Below, piece by piece: positions 16,021 to 30,566 of a DNA stretch of 64,000 nucleotides (its first letter is position 1; every line of letters begins with the position of its first letter). The notes beneath the pieces were generated by a model. The model was given only the letters and a program-made list of their open reading frames with translations. It was not told where the DNA came from and searched no databases. This stretch comes from Siphonodentalium dalli. Its lineage: Eukaryota; Mollusca; Scaphopoda; Gadilida; Siphonodentaliidae. Location: assembly GCA_032622095.1 (NCBI GenBank), contig CP136063.1, forward strand, positions 34,508,106 to 34,572,105. Reading direction: 5' to 3'. Position numbers and translations under genes: made by a program.

Positions 16021-19000
16021 CATACAAACATTATGAGTAACATAACTAGGTATTCATTATATATGTATACAGCCTGGATGTAAACTCTTATTAACATACA
16101 AACATTATGAGTAACATAACTAGGTATTCATTATATATGTATAGCGGACTGGATGTAAACTCTTATTAACATACAAACATTATGAGTAACATAACTAGGT
16201 ATTCATTATATATGTATACAGACTGGATGTAAACTCTTATTAACATACAAACATTATGAGTAACATAACTAGGTATTCATTATATATGTATACAGCCTGG
16301 ATGGTAACTCTTATTAACATACAAACATTAGGAGTAACATAACTAGGTATTCATTATTTACGTATAGCAGCCTGGATGTAAACTCTTATTAACATACAAA
16401 CATTATGAGTAACATAACTAGGTATTCATTATATATGTATACAGCCTGGATGTAAACTCTTATTAACATACAAACATTATGAGTAACATAACTAGGTATT
16501 CATTATATATGTATAGCAGACTGGATGTAAACTCTTATTAACATACAAACATTATGAGTAACATAACTAGGTATTCATTATATATGTATACAGCCTGGAT
16601 GTAAACTCTTATTAACATACAAACATTATGAGTAACATAACTAGGTATTCATTATATATGTATACAGCCTGGATGTAAACTCTTATTAACATACAAACAT
16701 TATGAGTAACATAACTAGGTATTCATTATATGTGTATACAGCCTGGATGTAAACTCTTATTAACATACAAACATTATGAGTAACATAACTAGGTATTCAT
16801 TATATATGTATACAGCCTGGATGTAAACTCTTATTAACATACAAACATTATGAGTAACATAACTAGGTATTCATTATATATGTATACAGCAGACTGGATG
16901 TAAACTCTTATTAACATACAAACATTATGAGTAACATAACTAGGTATTCATTATATATGTATACAGCCTGGATGTAAACTCTTATTAACATACAAACATT
17001 ATGAGTAACATAACTAGGTATTCATTATATATGTATACAGGCTGGATGTAAACTCTTATTAACATACAAACATTATGAGTAACATAACTAGGTATTCATT
17101 ATATATGTATACAGCCTGGATGTAAACTCTTATTAACATACAAACATTATGAGTAACATAACTAGGTATTCATTATATATGTATACAGCAGCCTGGATGT
17201 AAACTCTTATTAACATACAAACATTATGAGTAACATAACTAGGTATTCATTATATATGTATAGCAGCCTGGATGTAAACTCTTATTAACATACAAACATT
17301 ATGAGTAACATAACTAGGTATTCATTATATATGTATACAGCCTGGATGTAAACTCTTATTAACATACAAACATTATGAGTAACATAACTAGGTATTCATT
17401 ATATATGTATACAGCCTGGATGTAAACTCTTATTAACATACAAACATTATGAGTAACATAACTAGGTATTCATTATATATGTATACAGACTGGATGTAAA
17501 CTCTTATTAACATACAAACATTATGAGTAACATAACTAGGTATTCATTATATATGTATAGCAGACTGGATGTAAACTCTTATTAACATACAAACATTAGG
17601 AGTAACATAACTAGGTATTCATTATATATGTATACAGCCTGGATGGAAACTCTTATTAACATACAAACATTATGAGTAACATAACTAGGTATTCATTATA
17701 TATGTATACAGCCTGGATGTAAACTCTTATTAACATACAAACATTAGGAGTAACATAACTAGGTATTCATTATATATGTATAGCAGACTGGATGTAAACT
17801 CTTATTAACATACAAACATTATGAGTAACATAACTAGGTATTCATTATATATGTATACAGACTGGATGTAAACTCTTATTAACATACAAACATTATGAGT
17901 AACATAACTAGGTATTCATTATATACGTATAGCAGACTGGATGTAAACTCTTATTAACATACAAACATTAGGAGTAACATAACTAGGTATTCATTATATA
18001 TGTATACAGCCTGGATGTAAACTCTTATTAACATACAAACATTATGAGTAACATAACTAGGTATTCATTATATATGTATACCAGACTGGATGTAAACTCT
18101 TATTAATATACAAACATTATGAGTAACATAACTAGGTATTCATTATATATGTATACAGACTGGATGTAAACTCTTATTAACATACAAACATTATGAGTAA
18201 CATAACTAGGTATTCATTATATATGTATAGCGGACTGGATGTAAACTCTTATTAACATACAAACATTATGAGTAACATAACTAGGTATTCATTATATATG
18301 TATACAGACTGGATGTAAACTCTTATTAACATACAAACATTATGAGTAACATAACTAGGTATTCATTATATATGTATACAGCCTGGATGTAAACTCTTAT
18401 TAACATACAAACATTATGAGTAACATAACTAGGTATTCATTATATATGTATAGCGGACTGGATGTAAACTCTTATTAACATACAAACATTATGAGTAACA
18501 TAACTAGGTATTCATTATATATGTATACAGACTGGATGTAAACTCTTATTAACATACAAACATTATGAGTAACATAACTAGGTATTCATTATATATGTAT
18601 ACAGCCTGGATGTAAACTCTTATTAACATACAAACATTATGAGTAACATAACTAGGTATTCATTATATACGTATAGCAGACTGGATGTAAACTCTTATTA
18701 ACATACAAACATTATGAGTAACATAACTAGGTATTCATTATATATGTATACAGCCTGGATGGAAACTCTTATTAACATACAAACATTAGGAGGTAACATA
18801 ACTAGGTATTCATTATATATGTATACAGACTGGATGTAAACTCTTATTAACATACAAACATTATGAGTAACATAACTAGGTATTCATTATATATGTATAG
18901 CAGACTGGATGTAAACTCTTATTAACATACAAACATTATGAGTAACATAACTAGGTATTCATTATATATGTATACAGACTGGATGTAAACTCTTATTAAC

Positions 19001-21720
19001 ATACAAACATTATGAGTAACATAACTAGGTATTCATTATATATGTATACAGCCTGGATGTAAACTCTTATTAACATACAAACATTATGAGTAACATAACT
19101 AGGTATTCATTATATATGTATACAGCCTGGATGTAAACTCTTATTAACATACAAACATTATGAGTAACATAACTAGGTATTCATTATATATGTATAGCAG
19201 ACTGGATGTAAACTCTTATTAACATACAAACATTAAGAGTAACATAACTAGGTATTCATTATATATGTATACAGCCTGGATGTAAACTCTTATTAACATA
19301 CAAACATTATGAGTAACATAACTAGGTATTCATTATATATGTATAGCGGACTGGATGTAAACTCTTATTAACATACAAACATTATGAGTAACATAACTAG
19401 GTATTCATTATATATGTATACAGACTGGATGTAAACTCTTATTAACATACAAACATTATGAGTAACATAACTAGGTATTCATTATATATGTATACAGCCT
19501 GGATGTAAACTCTTATTAACATACAAACATTATGAGTAACATAACTAGGTATTCATTATATATGTATACAGCCTGGATGTAAACTCTTATTAACATACAA
19601 ACATTATGAGTAACATAACTAGGTATTCATTATATATGTATACAGCCTGGATGTAAACTCTTATTAACATACAAACATTATGAGTAACATAACTAGGTAT
19701 TCATTATATATGTATACAGCCTGGATGTAAACTCTTATTAACATACAAACATTATGAGTAACATAACTAGGTATTCATTATATATGTATACAGCCTGGAT
19801 GTAAACTCTTATTAACATACAAACATTATGAGTAACATAACTAGGTATTCATTATATATGTATAGCAGACTGGATGTAAACTCTTATTAACATACAAACA
19901 TTATGAGTAACATAACTAGGTATTCATTATATATGTATAGCAGACTGGATGTAAACTCTTATTAACATACAAACATTAAGAGTAACATAACTAGGTATTC
20001 ATTATATATGTATAGCAGACTGGATGTAAACTCTTATTAACATACAAACATTATGAGTAACATAACTAGGTATTCATTATATATGTATACAGACTGGATG
20101 TAAACTCTTATTAACATACAAACATTATGAGTAACATAACTAGGTATTCATTATATATGTATACAGCCTGGATGGAAACTCTTATTAACATACAAACATT
20201 ATGAGTAACATAACTAGGTATTCATTATATATGTATACAGCCTGGATGGAAACTCTTATTAACATACAAACATTAGGAGTAACATAACTAGGTATTCATT
20301 ATATATGTATACAGACTGGATGTAAACTCTTATTAACATACAAACATTATGAGTAACATAACTAGGTATTCATTATATATGTATACAGACTGGATGTAAA
20401 CTCTTATTAACATACAAACATTATGAGTAACATAACTAGGTATTCATTATATATGTATACAGCCTGGATGGAAACTCTTATTAATATACAAACATTATGA
20501 GTAACATAACTAGGTATTCATTATATATGTATACAGCCTGGATGTAAACTCTTATTAACATACAAACATTATGAGTAACATAACTAGGTATTCATTATAT
20601 ATGTATACAGCCTGGATGGAAACTCTTATTAACATACAAACATTAGGAGTAACATAACTAGGTATTCATTATATATGTATAGCAGACTGGATGTAAACTC
20701 TTATTAACATACAAACATTAGGAGTAACATAACTAGGTATTCATTATATATGTATAGCAGACTGGATGTAAACTCTTATTAACATACAAACATTATGAGT
20801 AACATAACTAGGTATTCATTATATATGTATACAGCCTGGATGTAAACTCTTATTAACATACAAACATTATGAGTAACATAACTAGGTATTCATTATATAT
20901 GTATACAGACTGGATGTAAACTCTTATTAACATACAAACATTATGAGTAACATAACTAGGTATTCATTATATATGTATACAGCCTGGATGGAAACTCTTA
21001 TTAACATACAAACATTATGAGTAACATAACTAGGTATTCATTATATATGTATACAGCCTGGATGGAAACTCTTATTAACATACAAACATTAGGAGTAACA
21101 TAACTAGGTATTCATTATATATGTATAGCAGACTGGATGTAAACTCTTATTAACATACAAACATTATGAGTAACATAACTAGGTATTCATTATATATGTA
21201 TACAGCCTGGATGCAAACTCTTATTAACATACAAACATTATGAGTAACATAACTAGGTATTCATTATATATGTATAGCAGACTGGATGTAAACTCTTATT
21301 AACATACAAACATTATGAGTAACATAACTAGGTATTCATTATATACGTATAGCAGACTGGATGTAAACTCTTATTAACATACAAACATTAGGAGTAACAT
21401 AACTAGGTATTCATTATATACGTATAGCAGACTGGATGTAAACTCTTATTAACATACAAACATTATGAGTAACATAACTAGGTATTCATTATATATGTAT
21501 ACAGCCTGGATGGAAACTCTTATTAACATACAAACATTATGAGTAACATAACTAGGTATTCATTATATATGTATACAGCCTGGATGTAAACTCTTATTAA
21601 CATACAAACATTATGAGTAACATAACTAGGTATTCATTATATATGTATACAGCCTGGATGTAAACTATTATTAACATCAAAACATTAGGAGTAACATAAC
21701 TAGGTATTCATTATATATGT

Positions 21721-24700
21721 ATATCAGGCTCGATGGTAACTATTATTAACATCAAAACATTAGGAGTAACATAACTAGGTATTCATTATATATGTATATC
21801 AGGCTCGATGGTAACTATTATTAACATCAAAACATTAGGAGTAACATAACTAGGTATTCATTATATATGTATATCAGGCTCGATGGTAACTATTATTAAC
21901 ATCAAAACATTAGGAGTAACATAACTAGGTATTCATTATATATGTATATCAGGCTCGATGGTAACTATTATTAACATCAAAACATTAGGAGTAACATAAC
22001 TAGGTATTCATTATATATGTATATCAGGCTCGATGGTAACTATTATTAACATCAAAACATTAGGAGTAACATAACTAGGTATTCATTATATATGTATATC
22101 AGGCTCGATGGTAACTATTATTAACATCAAAACATTAGGAGTAACATAACTAGGTATTCATTATATATGTATATCAGGCTCGATGGTAACTATTATTAAC
22201 ATCAAAACATTAGGAGTAACATAACTAGGTATTCATTATATATGTATATCAGGCTCGATGGTAACTATTATTAACATCAAAACATTAGGAGTAACATAAC
22301 TAGGTATTCATTATATATGTATATCAGGCTCGATGGTAACTATTATTAACATCAAAACATTAGGAGTAACATAACTAGGTATTCATTATATATGTATATC
22401 AGGCTCGATGGTAACTATTATTAACATCAAAACATTAGGAGTAACATAACTAGGTATTCATTATATATGTATATCAGGCTCGATGGTAACTATTATTAAC
22501 ATCAAAACATTAGGAGTAACATAACTAGGTATTCATTATATATGTATATCAGGCTCGATGGTAACTATTATTAACATCAAAACATTAGGAGTAACATAAC
22601 TAGGTATTCATTATATATGTATATCAGGCTCGATGGTAACTATTATTAACATCAAAACATTAGGAGTAACATAACTAGGTATTCATTATATATGTATATC
22701 AGGCTCGATGGTAACTATTATTAACATCAAAACATTAGGAGTAACATAACTAGGTATTCATTATATATGTATATCAGGCTCGATGGTAACTATTATTAAC
22801 ATCAAAACATTAGGAGTAACATAACTAGGTATTCATTATATATGTATATCAGGCTCGATGGTAACTATTATTAACATCAAAACATTAGGAGTAACATAAC
22901 TAGGTATTCATTATATATGTATATCAGGCTCGATGGTAACTATTATTAACATCAAAACATTAGGAGTAACATAACTAGGTATTCATTATATATGTATATC
23001 AGGCTCGATGGTAACTATTATTAACATCAAAACATTAGGAGTAACATAACTAGGTATTCATTATATATGTATATCAGGCTCGATGGTAACTATTATTAAC
23101 ATCAAAACATTAGGAGTAACATAACTAGGTATTCATTATATATGTATATCAGGCTCGATGGTAACTATTATTAACATCAAAACATTAGGAGTAACATAAC
23201 TAGGTATTCATTATATATGTATATCAGGCTCGATGGTAACTATTATTAACATCAAAACATTAGGAGTAACATAACTAGGTATTCATTATATATGTATATC
23301 AGGCTCGATGGTAACTATTATTAACATCAAAACATTAGGAGTAACATAACTAGGTATTCATTATATATGTATATCAGGCTCGATGGTAACTATTATTAAC
23401 ATCAAAACATTAGGAGTAACATAACTAGGTATTCATTATATATGTATATCAGGCTCGATGGTAACTATTATTAACATCAAAACATTAGGAGTAACATAAC
23501 TAGGTATTCATTATATATGTATATCAGGCTCGATGGTAACTATTATTAACATCAAAACATTAGGAGTAACATAACTAGGTATTCATTATATATGTATATC
23601 AGGCTCGATGGTAACTATTATTAACATCAAAACATTAGGAGTAACATAACTAGGTATTCATTATATATGTATATCAGGCTCGATGGTAACTATTATTAAC
23701 ATCAAAACATTAGGAGTAACATAACTAGGTATTCATTATATATGTATATCAGGCTCGATGGTAACTATTATTAACATCAAAACATTAGGAGTAACATAAC
23801 TAGGTATTCATTATATATGTATATCAGGCTCGATGGTAACTATTATTAACATCAAAACATTAGGAGTAACATAACTAGGTATTCATTATATATGTATATC
23901 AGGCTCGATGGTAACTATTATTAACATCAAAACATTAGGAGTAACATAACTAGGTATTCATTATATATGTATATCAGGCTCGATGGTAACTATTATTAAC
24001 ATCAAAACATTAGGAGTAACATAACTAGGTATTCATTATATATGTATATCAGGCTCGATGGTAACTATTATTAACATCAAAACATTAGGAGTAACATAAC
24101 TAGGTATTCATTATATATGTATATCAGGCTCGATGGTAACTATTATTAACATCAAAACATTAGGAGTAACATAACTAGGTATTCATTATATATGTATATC
24201 AGGCTCGATGGTAACTATTATTAACATCAAAACATTAGGAGTAACATAACTAGGTATTCATTATATATGTATATCAGGCTCGATGGTAACTATTATTAAC
24301 ATCAAAACATTAGGAGTAACATAACTAGGTATTCATTATATATGTATATCAGGCTCGATGGTAACTATTATTAACATCAAAACATTAGGAGTAACATAAC
24401 TAGGTATTCATTATATATGTATATCAGGCTCGATGGTAACTATTATTAACATCAAAACATTAGGAGTAACATAACTAGGTATTCATTATATATGTATATC
24501 AGGCTCGATGGTAACTATTATTAACATCAAAACATTAGGAGTAACATAACTAGGTATTCATTATATATGTATATCAGGCTCGATGGTAACTATTATTAAC
24601 ATCAAAACATTAGGAGTAACATAACTAGGTATTCATTATATATGTATATCAGGCTCGATGGTAACTATTATTAACATCAAAACATTAGGAGTAACATAAC

Positions 24701-27700
24701 TAGGTATTCATTATATATGTATATCAGGCTCGATGGTAACTATTATTAACATCAAAACATTAGGAGTAACATAACTAGGTATTCATTATATATGTATATC
24801 AGGCTCGATGGTAACTATTATTAACATCAAAACATTAGGAGTAACATAACTAGGTATTCATTATATATGTATATCAGGCTCGATGGTAACTATTATTAAC
24901 ATCAAAACATTAGGAGTAACATAACTAGGTATTCATTATATATGTATATCAGGCTCGATGGTAACTATTATTAACATCAAAACATTAGGAGTAACATAAC
25001 TAGGTATTCATTATATATGTATATCAGGCTCGATGGTAACTATTATTAACATCAAAACATTAGGAGTAACATAACTAGGTATTCATTATATATGTATATC
25101 AGGCTCGATGGTAACTATTATTAACATCAAAACATTAGGAGTAACATAACTAGGTATTCATTATATATGTATATCAGGCTCGATGGTAACTATTATTAAC
25201 ATCAAAACATTAGGAGTAACATAACTAGGTATTCATTATATATGTATATCAGGCTCGATGGTAACTATTATTAACATCAAAACATTAGGAGTAACATAAC
25301 TAGGTATTCATTATATATGTATATCAGGCTCGATGGTAACTATTATTAACATCAAAACATTAGGAGTAACATAACTAGGTATTCATTATATATGTATATC
25401 AGGCTCGATGGTAACTATTATTAACATCAAAACATTAGGAGTAACATAACTAGGTATTCATTATATATGTATATCAGGCTCGATGGTAACTATTATTAAC
25501 ATCAAAACATTAGGAGTAACATAACTAGGTATTCATTATATATGTATATCAGGCTCGATGGTAACTATTATTAACATCAAAACATTAGGAGTAACATAAC
25601 TAGGTATTCATTATATATGTATATCAGGCTCGATGGTAACTATTATTAACATCAAAACATTAGGAGTAACATAACTAGGTATTCATTATATATGTATATC
25701 AGGCTCGATGGTAACTATTATTAACATCAAAACATTAGGAGTAACATAACTAGGTATTCATTATATATGTATATCAGGCTCGATGGTAACTATTATTAAC
25801 ATCAAAACATTAGGAGTAACATAACTAGGTATTCATTATATATGTATATCAGGCTCGATGGTAACTATTATTAACATCAAAACATTAGGAGTAACATAAC
25901 TAGGTATTCATTATATATGTATATCAGGCTCGATGGTAACTATTATTAACATCAAAACATTAGGAGTAACATAACTAGTTATTCATTATATATGTATATC
26001 AGGCTCGATGGTAACTATTATTAACATCAAAACATTAGGAGTAACATAACTAGGTATTCATTATATATGTATATCAGGCTCGATGGTAACTATTATTAAC
26101 ATCAAAACATTAGGAGTAACATAACTAGGTATTTATTATATATGTATATCAGGCTCGATGGTAACTATTATTAACATCAAAACATTAGGAGTAACATAAC
26201 TAGGTATTCATTATATATGTATATCAGGCTCGATGGTAACTATTATTAACATCAAAACATTAGGAGTAACATAACTAGGTATTCATTATATATGTATATC
26301 AGGCTCGATGGTAACTATTATTAACATCAAAACATTAGGAGTAACATAACTAGGTATTCATTATATATGTATATCAGGCTCGATGGTAACTATTATTAAC
26401 ATCAAAACATTAGGAGTAACATAACTAGGTATTCATTATATATGTATATCAGGCTCGATGGTAACTATTATTAACATCAAAACATTAGGAGTAACATAAC
26501 TAGGTATTCATTATATATGTATATCAGGCTCGATGGTAACTATTATTAACATCAAAACATTAGGAGTAACATAACTAGGTATTCATTATATATGTATATC
26601 AGGCTCGATGGTAACTATTATTAACATCAAAACATTAGGAGTAACATAACTAGGTATTCATTATATATGTATATCAGGCTCGATGGTAACTATTATTAAC
26701 ATCAAAACATTAGGAGTAACATAACTAGGTATTCATTATATATGTATATCAGGCTCGATGGTAACTATTATTAACATCAAAACATTAGGAGTAACATAAC
26801 TAGGTATTCATTATATATGTATATCAGGCTCGATGGTAACTATTATTAACATCAAAACATTAGGAGTAACATAACTAGGTATTCATTATATATGTATATC
26901 AGGCTCGATGGTAACTATTATTAACATCAAAACATTAGGAGTAACATAACTAGGTATTCATTATATATGTATATCAGGCTCGATGGTAACTATTATTAAC
27001 ATCAAAACATTAGGAGTAACATAACTAGGTATTCATTATATATGTATATCAGGCTCGATGGTAACTATTATTAACATCAAAACATTAGGAGTAACATAAC
27101 TACGTATTCATTATATATGTATATCAGGCTCGATGGTAACTATTATTAACATCAAAACATTAGGAGTAACATAACTAGGTATTCATTATATATGTATATC
27201 AGGCTCGATGGTAACTATTATTAACATCAAAACATTAGGAGTAACATAACTAGGTATTCATTATATATGTATATCAGGCTCGATGGTAACTATTATTAAC
27301 ATCAAAACATTAGGAGTAACATAACTAGGTATTCATTATATATGTATATCAGGCTCGATGGTAACTATTATTAACATCAAAACATTAGGAGTAACATAAC
27401 TAGGTATTCATTATATATGTATATCAGGCTCGATGGTAACTATTATTAACATCAAAACATTAGGAGTAACATAACTAGGTATTCATTATATATGTATATC
27501 AGGCTCGATGGTAACTATTATTAACATCAAAACATTAGGAGTAACATAACTAGGTATTCATTATATATGTATATCAGGCTCGATGGTAACTATTATTAAC
27601 ATCAAAACATTAGGAGTAACATAACTAGGTATTCATTATATATGTATATCAGGCTCGATGGTAACTATTATTAACATCAAAACATTAGGAGTAACATAAC

Positions 27701-28695
27701 TAGGTATTCATTATATATGTATATCAGGCTCGATGGTAACTATTATTAACATCAAAACATTAGGAGTAACATAACTAGGTATTCATTATATATGTATATC
27801 AGGCTCGATGGTAACTATTATTAACATCAAAACATTAGGAGTAACATAACTAGGTATTCATTATATATGTATATCAGGCTCGATGGTAACTATTATTAAC
27901 ATCAAAACATTAGGAGTAACATAACTAGGTATTCATTATATATGTATATCAGGCTCGATGGTAACTATTATTAACATCAAAACATTAGGAGTAACATAAC
28001 TAGGTATTCATTATATATGTATATCAGGCTCGATGGTAACTATTATTAACATCAAAACATTAGGAGTAACATAACTAGGTATTCATTATATATGTATATC
28101 AGGCTCGATGGTAACTATTATTAACATCAAAACATTAGGAGTAACATAACTAGGTATTCATTATATATGTATATCAGGCTCGATGGTAACTATTATTAAC
28201 ATCAAAACATTAGGAGTAACATAACTAGGTATTCATTATATATGTATATCAGGCTCGATGGTAACTATTATTAACATCAAAACATTAGGAGTAACATAAC
28301 TAGGTATTCATTATATATGTATATCAGGCTCGATGGTAACTATTATTAACATCAAAACATTAGGAGTAACATAACTAGGTATTCATTATATATGTATATC
28401 AGGCTCGATGGTAACTATTATTAACATAAAAACATTAGGAGTAACATAACTAGGTATTCATTATATATGTATATCAGGCTCGATGGTAACTATTATTAAC
28501 ATCAAAACATTAGGAGTAACATAACTAGGTATTCATTATATATGTATATCAGGCTCGATGGTAACTATTATTAACATCAAAACATTAGGAGTAACATAAC
28601 TAGGTATTCATTATATATGTATATCAGGCTCGATGGTAACTATTATTAACATAAAAACATTAGGAGTAACATAACTAGGTGTTCATTATATATGT
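21721..28695 (+). repeat. Satellite DNA, domain B: 93 near-identical 75-bp monomers
   Basis: The sequence repeats with an exact period of 75 bp (the printed lines recur every 300 bases). 6,975 bp equals 93 units. Diagnostic differences from domain A are GGCTCGATGG, CTATTATTAACATC and uniform TAGGAG. By eye I see only six substitutions: at 25,979, 26,134, 27,103, 28,428, 28,653 and 28,681. The last three lie at the right edge and match or approach the flanking domain C state. There are no indels. The block is a recently homogenised subarray, or possibly a region where the assembly has multiplied or collapsed copies. Confidence 0.97.
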
Positions 28696-29423
28696 ATATC
28701 AGGCTGGATGGAAACTCTTATTAACATAAAAACATTAGGAGCAACATAACTAGGTATTCATTATATATGTATATCAGGCTGGATGGAAACTTTTTTGAAC
28801 ATAAAAACATTAGGAGTAGCATAACTATGTATTCATTATATATGTATATCAGACTGGATGGAAACTCTTATTAACATAAACGCATTAGGAGTAACATAAC
28901 TAGGTATTTATTATATATTTATATCAGGCTGGATGGAAACTCTTATTAACATAAAAGCATTAGGAGTAACATAACTAGGTATTCATTATATATGTATATC
29001 AGGCTGGATGGAAACTCTTATTAACATAAAATATTAGGAGTGGCATAACTAGGTATTCATTATATATGTATATCAGGCTGGATGCAAACTATTATTAACA
29101 TAAAAGCATTAGGAGTAACATAACTAGGTATTCATTATATATGTATATCAGGCTGGATGGAAACTCTTATTAACATAAAATATTAGGAGTGGCATAACTA
29201 GGTGTTCATTATATATGTATATCAGGCTGGATGGAAACTCTTATTAACATAAAAACATTAGGAATAACATAACTAGGTGTTCATTATATATGTTTATCAG
29301 GCTGGATGGAAACTCTTATTAACATAAAAACATTAGGAGTAACATAACTAGGTATTCATTATATATGTATATCAGACTGGATGGAAACTCGTATCAACAT
29401 AAAAGCATTAGGAGTCGCATAAC
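28696..29423 (+). repeat. Satellite DNA, domain C: diverged edge monomers
   Basis: About 9.7 monomers of roughly 75 bp with the consensus features GGCTGGATGGAAAC, CTTATTAACATAAAA and TAGGAG, and many private changes and small deletions. The consensus is intermediate between domains A and B (the A-like CTGGATG, the B-like ATATCAGGCT junction). Higher divergence at the array edge is the usual pattern, because edge copies escape homogenisation. The array ends abruptly in a partial monomer near 29,423. Confidence 0.93.
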
Positions 29424-29521
29424 TTATTTTGTAATATTTTATTGTTGTACTAAACTTGTTTATATATTAATGAAATGTGAGTGAATCTATTCCGCAAATA
29501 ATTGGTTAATGGGACACAATA
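29424..29521 (+). repeat. Direct repeat, left copy (about 97 bp)
   Basis: The sequence from the end of the satellite array to GGGACACAATA recurs in the same orientation at 31,563-31,660 with roughly 10-12 differences. The two copies bracket the broken reading frame, the orphan satellite monomer, the 72-bp repeats and a MITE. They could be a segmental duplication scar or a dispersed repeat. They are short for LTRs, and no LTR-element protein lies between them. Confidence 0.75.
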
Positions 29522-29522
29522 A

Positions 29523-30486
29523 ACACATTAGGAGTAAAGAAAGACAAGATGAAGATATGGGAAAGAAGAATGAGGGCAGTCTACAATGAAGTGCTCGCGT
29601 ATGACAAACAAGTGAAAATAAATGGAGCCATCAGTATAGGGAGGATTTCGATACTAATCTTACTGTGGCAAAAGTAGACTTAAATAACAAAGATTTTTGT
29701 AATCAAGTCAATGACTTTCTTGTCGCAAAATATCCATGGAGAAGATGGTATGTCGTGGTACTACTTATATACGAGCGCCTGCGGCGCATAAGATACTATG
29801 GGTGGTGGGATGGGGTGGTGGGTGGGTACTACTGATATACGACGCGCATGTGGCGCATAAGATACTATGAGTGATGGGATGGGGTGGTGGTGGGTACTAC
29901 TGATATACGAGCGCCTGCGGTGCATAAGATACTATGGTGGTGGGATGGGGTGGTGGGTGGGTACTACTGATATACGAACGCCTGCGGCGCATAATATACT
30001 ATGGGTGGTGGGATGGGGTGGTGGGTGGGTACTACTGATATACGAGCGCCATGGGGTGGTGGGTGGGTACTACTGATATACGAGCGCCTGCGTGTCGTGG
30101 TATATGATATCAATAAAAACAACTATGCCCAGTTTAATTGTGGTTTCTACAGGCGTCTGATCCACGGACGATGTGTGATTGTTGCTGGTATATGCAAAGC
30201 AGCAAAGCGGATGGATCATGACATTGCCTATCATTATCTCAGCCGCATGAAGGATTACTACAGACAGAAGGGTTGGTGGTATCACTCAGACACATGGAAA
30301 TACTATAAAGACGCCAAGAAATTATTTGACGGGAACTTACCTGTCATTAGCAGGGTGCAAAATTATTCCATACGCGGTGTCTTCTCGTGGGGTATTGTGA
30401 ATAGTGGACTGTGGATTGCTGCTGGCAGAGAAACCTTATACACCATGTACGAGAGAAAATATTTCTTATTCTTGCCGATGGGATGA
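29523..30486 (+). pseudogene. Broken reading frame of unknown family, split by a minisatellite
   Basis: Three pieces look protein-like. Piece 1 runs from an ATG at 29,549 to a stop at 29,677 (about 42 residues, basic). Piece 2 starts in another frame near 29,650 and continues to about 29,760. Piece 3 runs from about 30,093 to the stop at 30,484-30,486 and is rich in Tyr, Trp and Lys, including YHYLSRMKDYYRQ and a C-terminal GLWIAAGRETLYTMYERKY. Pieces 2 and 3 are in the same frame, separated by a 342-bp G-rich minisatellite containing stops. I do not recognise the family. Piece 1 to piece 2 requires a frameshift. The segment sits within the satellite margin: a fragment resembling the satellite core (AACACATTAGGAGTAA) lies at 29,522-29,537 and an orphan monomer follows the stop codon. 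Real protein ancestry is inferred from composition only. Confidence 0.4.
29761..30092 (+). repeat. G-rich 68-bp minisatellite with G-quadruplex potential
   Basis: Copies of ACTGATATAC (first copy ACTTATATAC) occur at 29,763, 29,831, 29,898, 29,966, 30,034 and 30,072, giving four units of 67-68 bp plus a 38-bp partial. Each full unit carries a run such as GGGTGGTGGGATGGGG followed by TGGTGGGTGGG. That is four or more G3+ tracts with loops of 1-4 bases, a textbook intramolecular quadruplex pattern on the plus strand. The block is flanked by the 10-bp direct repeat TGTCGTGGTA at 29,751-29,760 and 30,093-30,102. Confidence 0.9.
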
Positions 30487-30488
30487 AT

Positions 30489-30566
30489 CAACATTTGGAT
30501 GGAAACTCTTATGAACATAAAAACATCAGGGGTAGCATAACTAGGTATTAATTATATATGTATCTG
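30489..30566 (+). repeat. Orphan satellite monomer
   Basis: One diverged monomer of the 75-bp satellite, same orientation as the main array, with GGATGGAAACTCTTATGAAC, then AAAACATCAGGGGTAGCATA and ACTAGGTATTAATTATATATG. It lies 1.07 kb beyond the array end, directly after the stop of the broken reading frame. It shows that the reading-frame segment is an insertion into, or was captured inside, the old satellite edge. Confidence 0.88.

Larger units (their letters stand above)
1..21720 (+). repeat. Satellite DNA, domain A (74-77 bp monomers, about 290 copies)
   Basis: Uninterrupted head-to-tail tandem array. The basic monomer is 74 bp; copies of 75-77 bp arise from short additions (GC, AGC, AG) just before the CAGCCTGG/CAGACTGG segment. 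Common variants are CAGCCTGG, CAGACTGG and CAGCCGGG at the junction; TATGAG versus TAGGAG in the middle; GATGTAAAC, GATGGTAAC, GATGGAAAC and GATGCAAAC after the junction; and ATATATGT versus ATATACGT at the end. Variants are interleaved with local higher-order patterns. The monomer is AT-rich with stops in all frames, so it is non-coding. The array begins before base 1, so its full length is unknown. Pericentromeric or other heterochromatic satellite is the natural reading, but position on the chromosome cannot be seen. Confidence 0.98.

Noticed and set aside
21721-28695. Telomere-like repeat because of the recurrent TTAGGA
   Set aside because: TTAGGA occurs once per 75-bp monomer, not as a tandem TTAGGG or related array.
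1-29423. CRISPR-like array of regular repeats
   Set aside because: Monomers abut directly with no unique spacers, the period is 74-75 bp, and no cas-like genes exist. It is an ordinary satellite.
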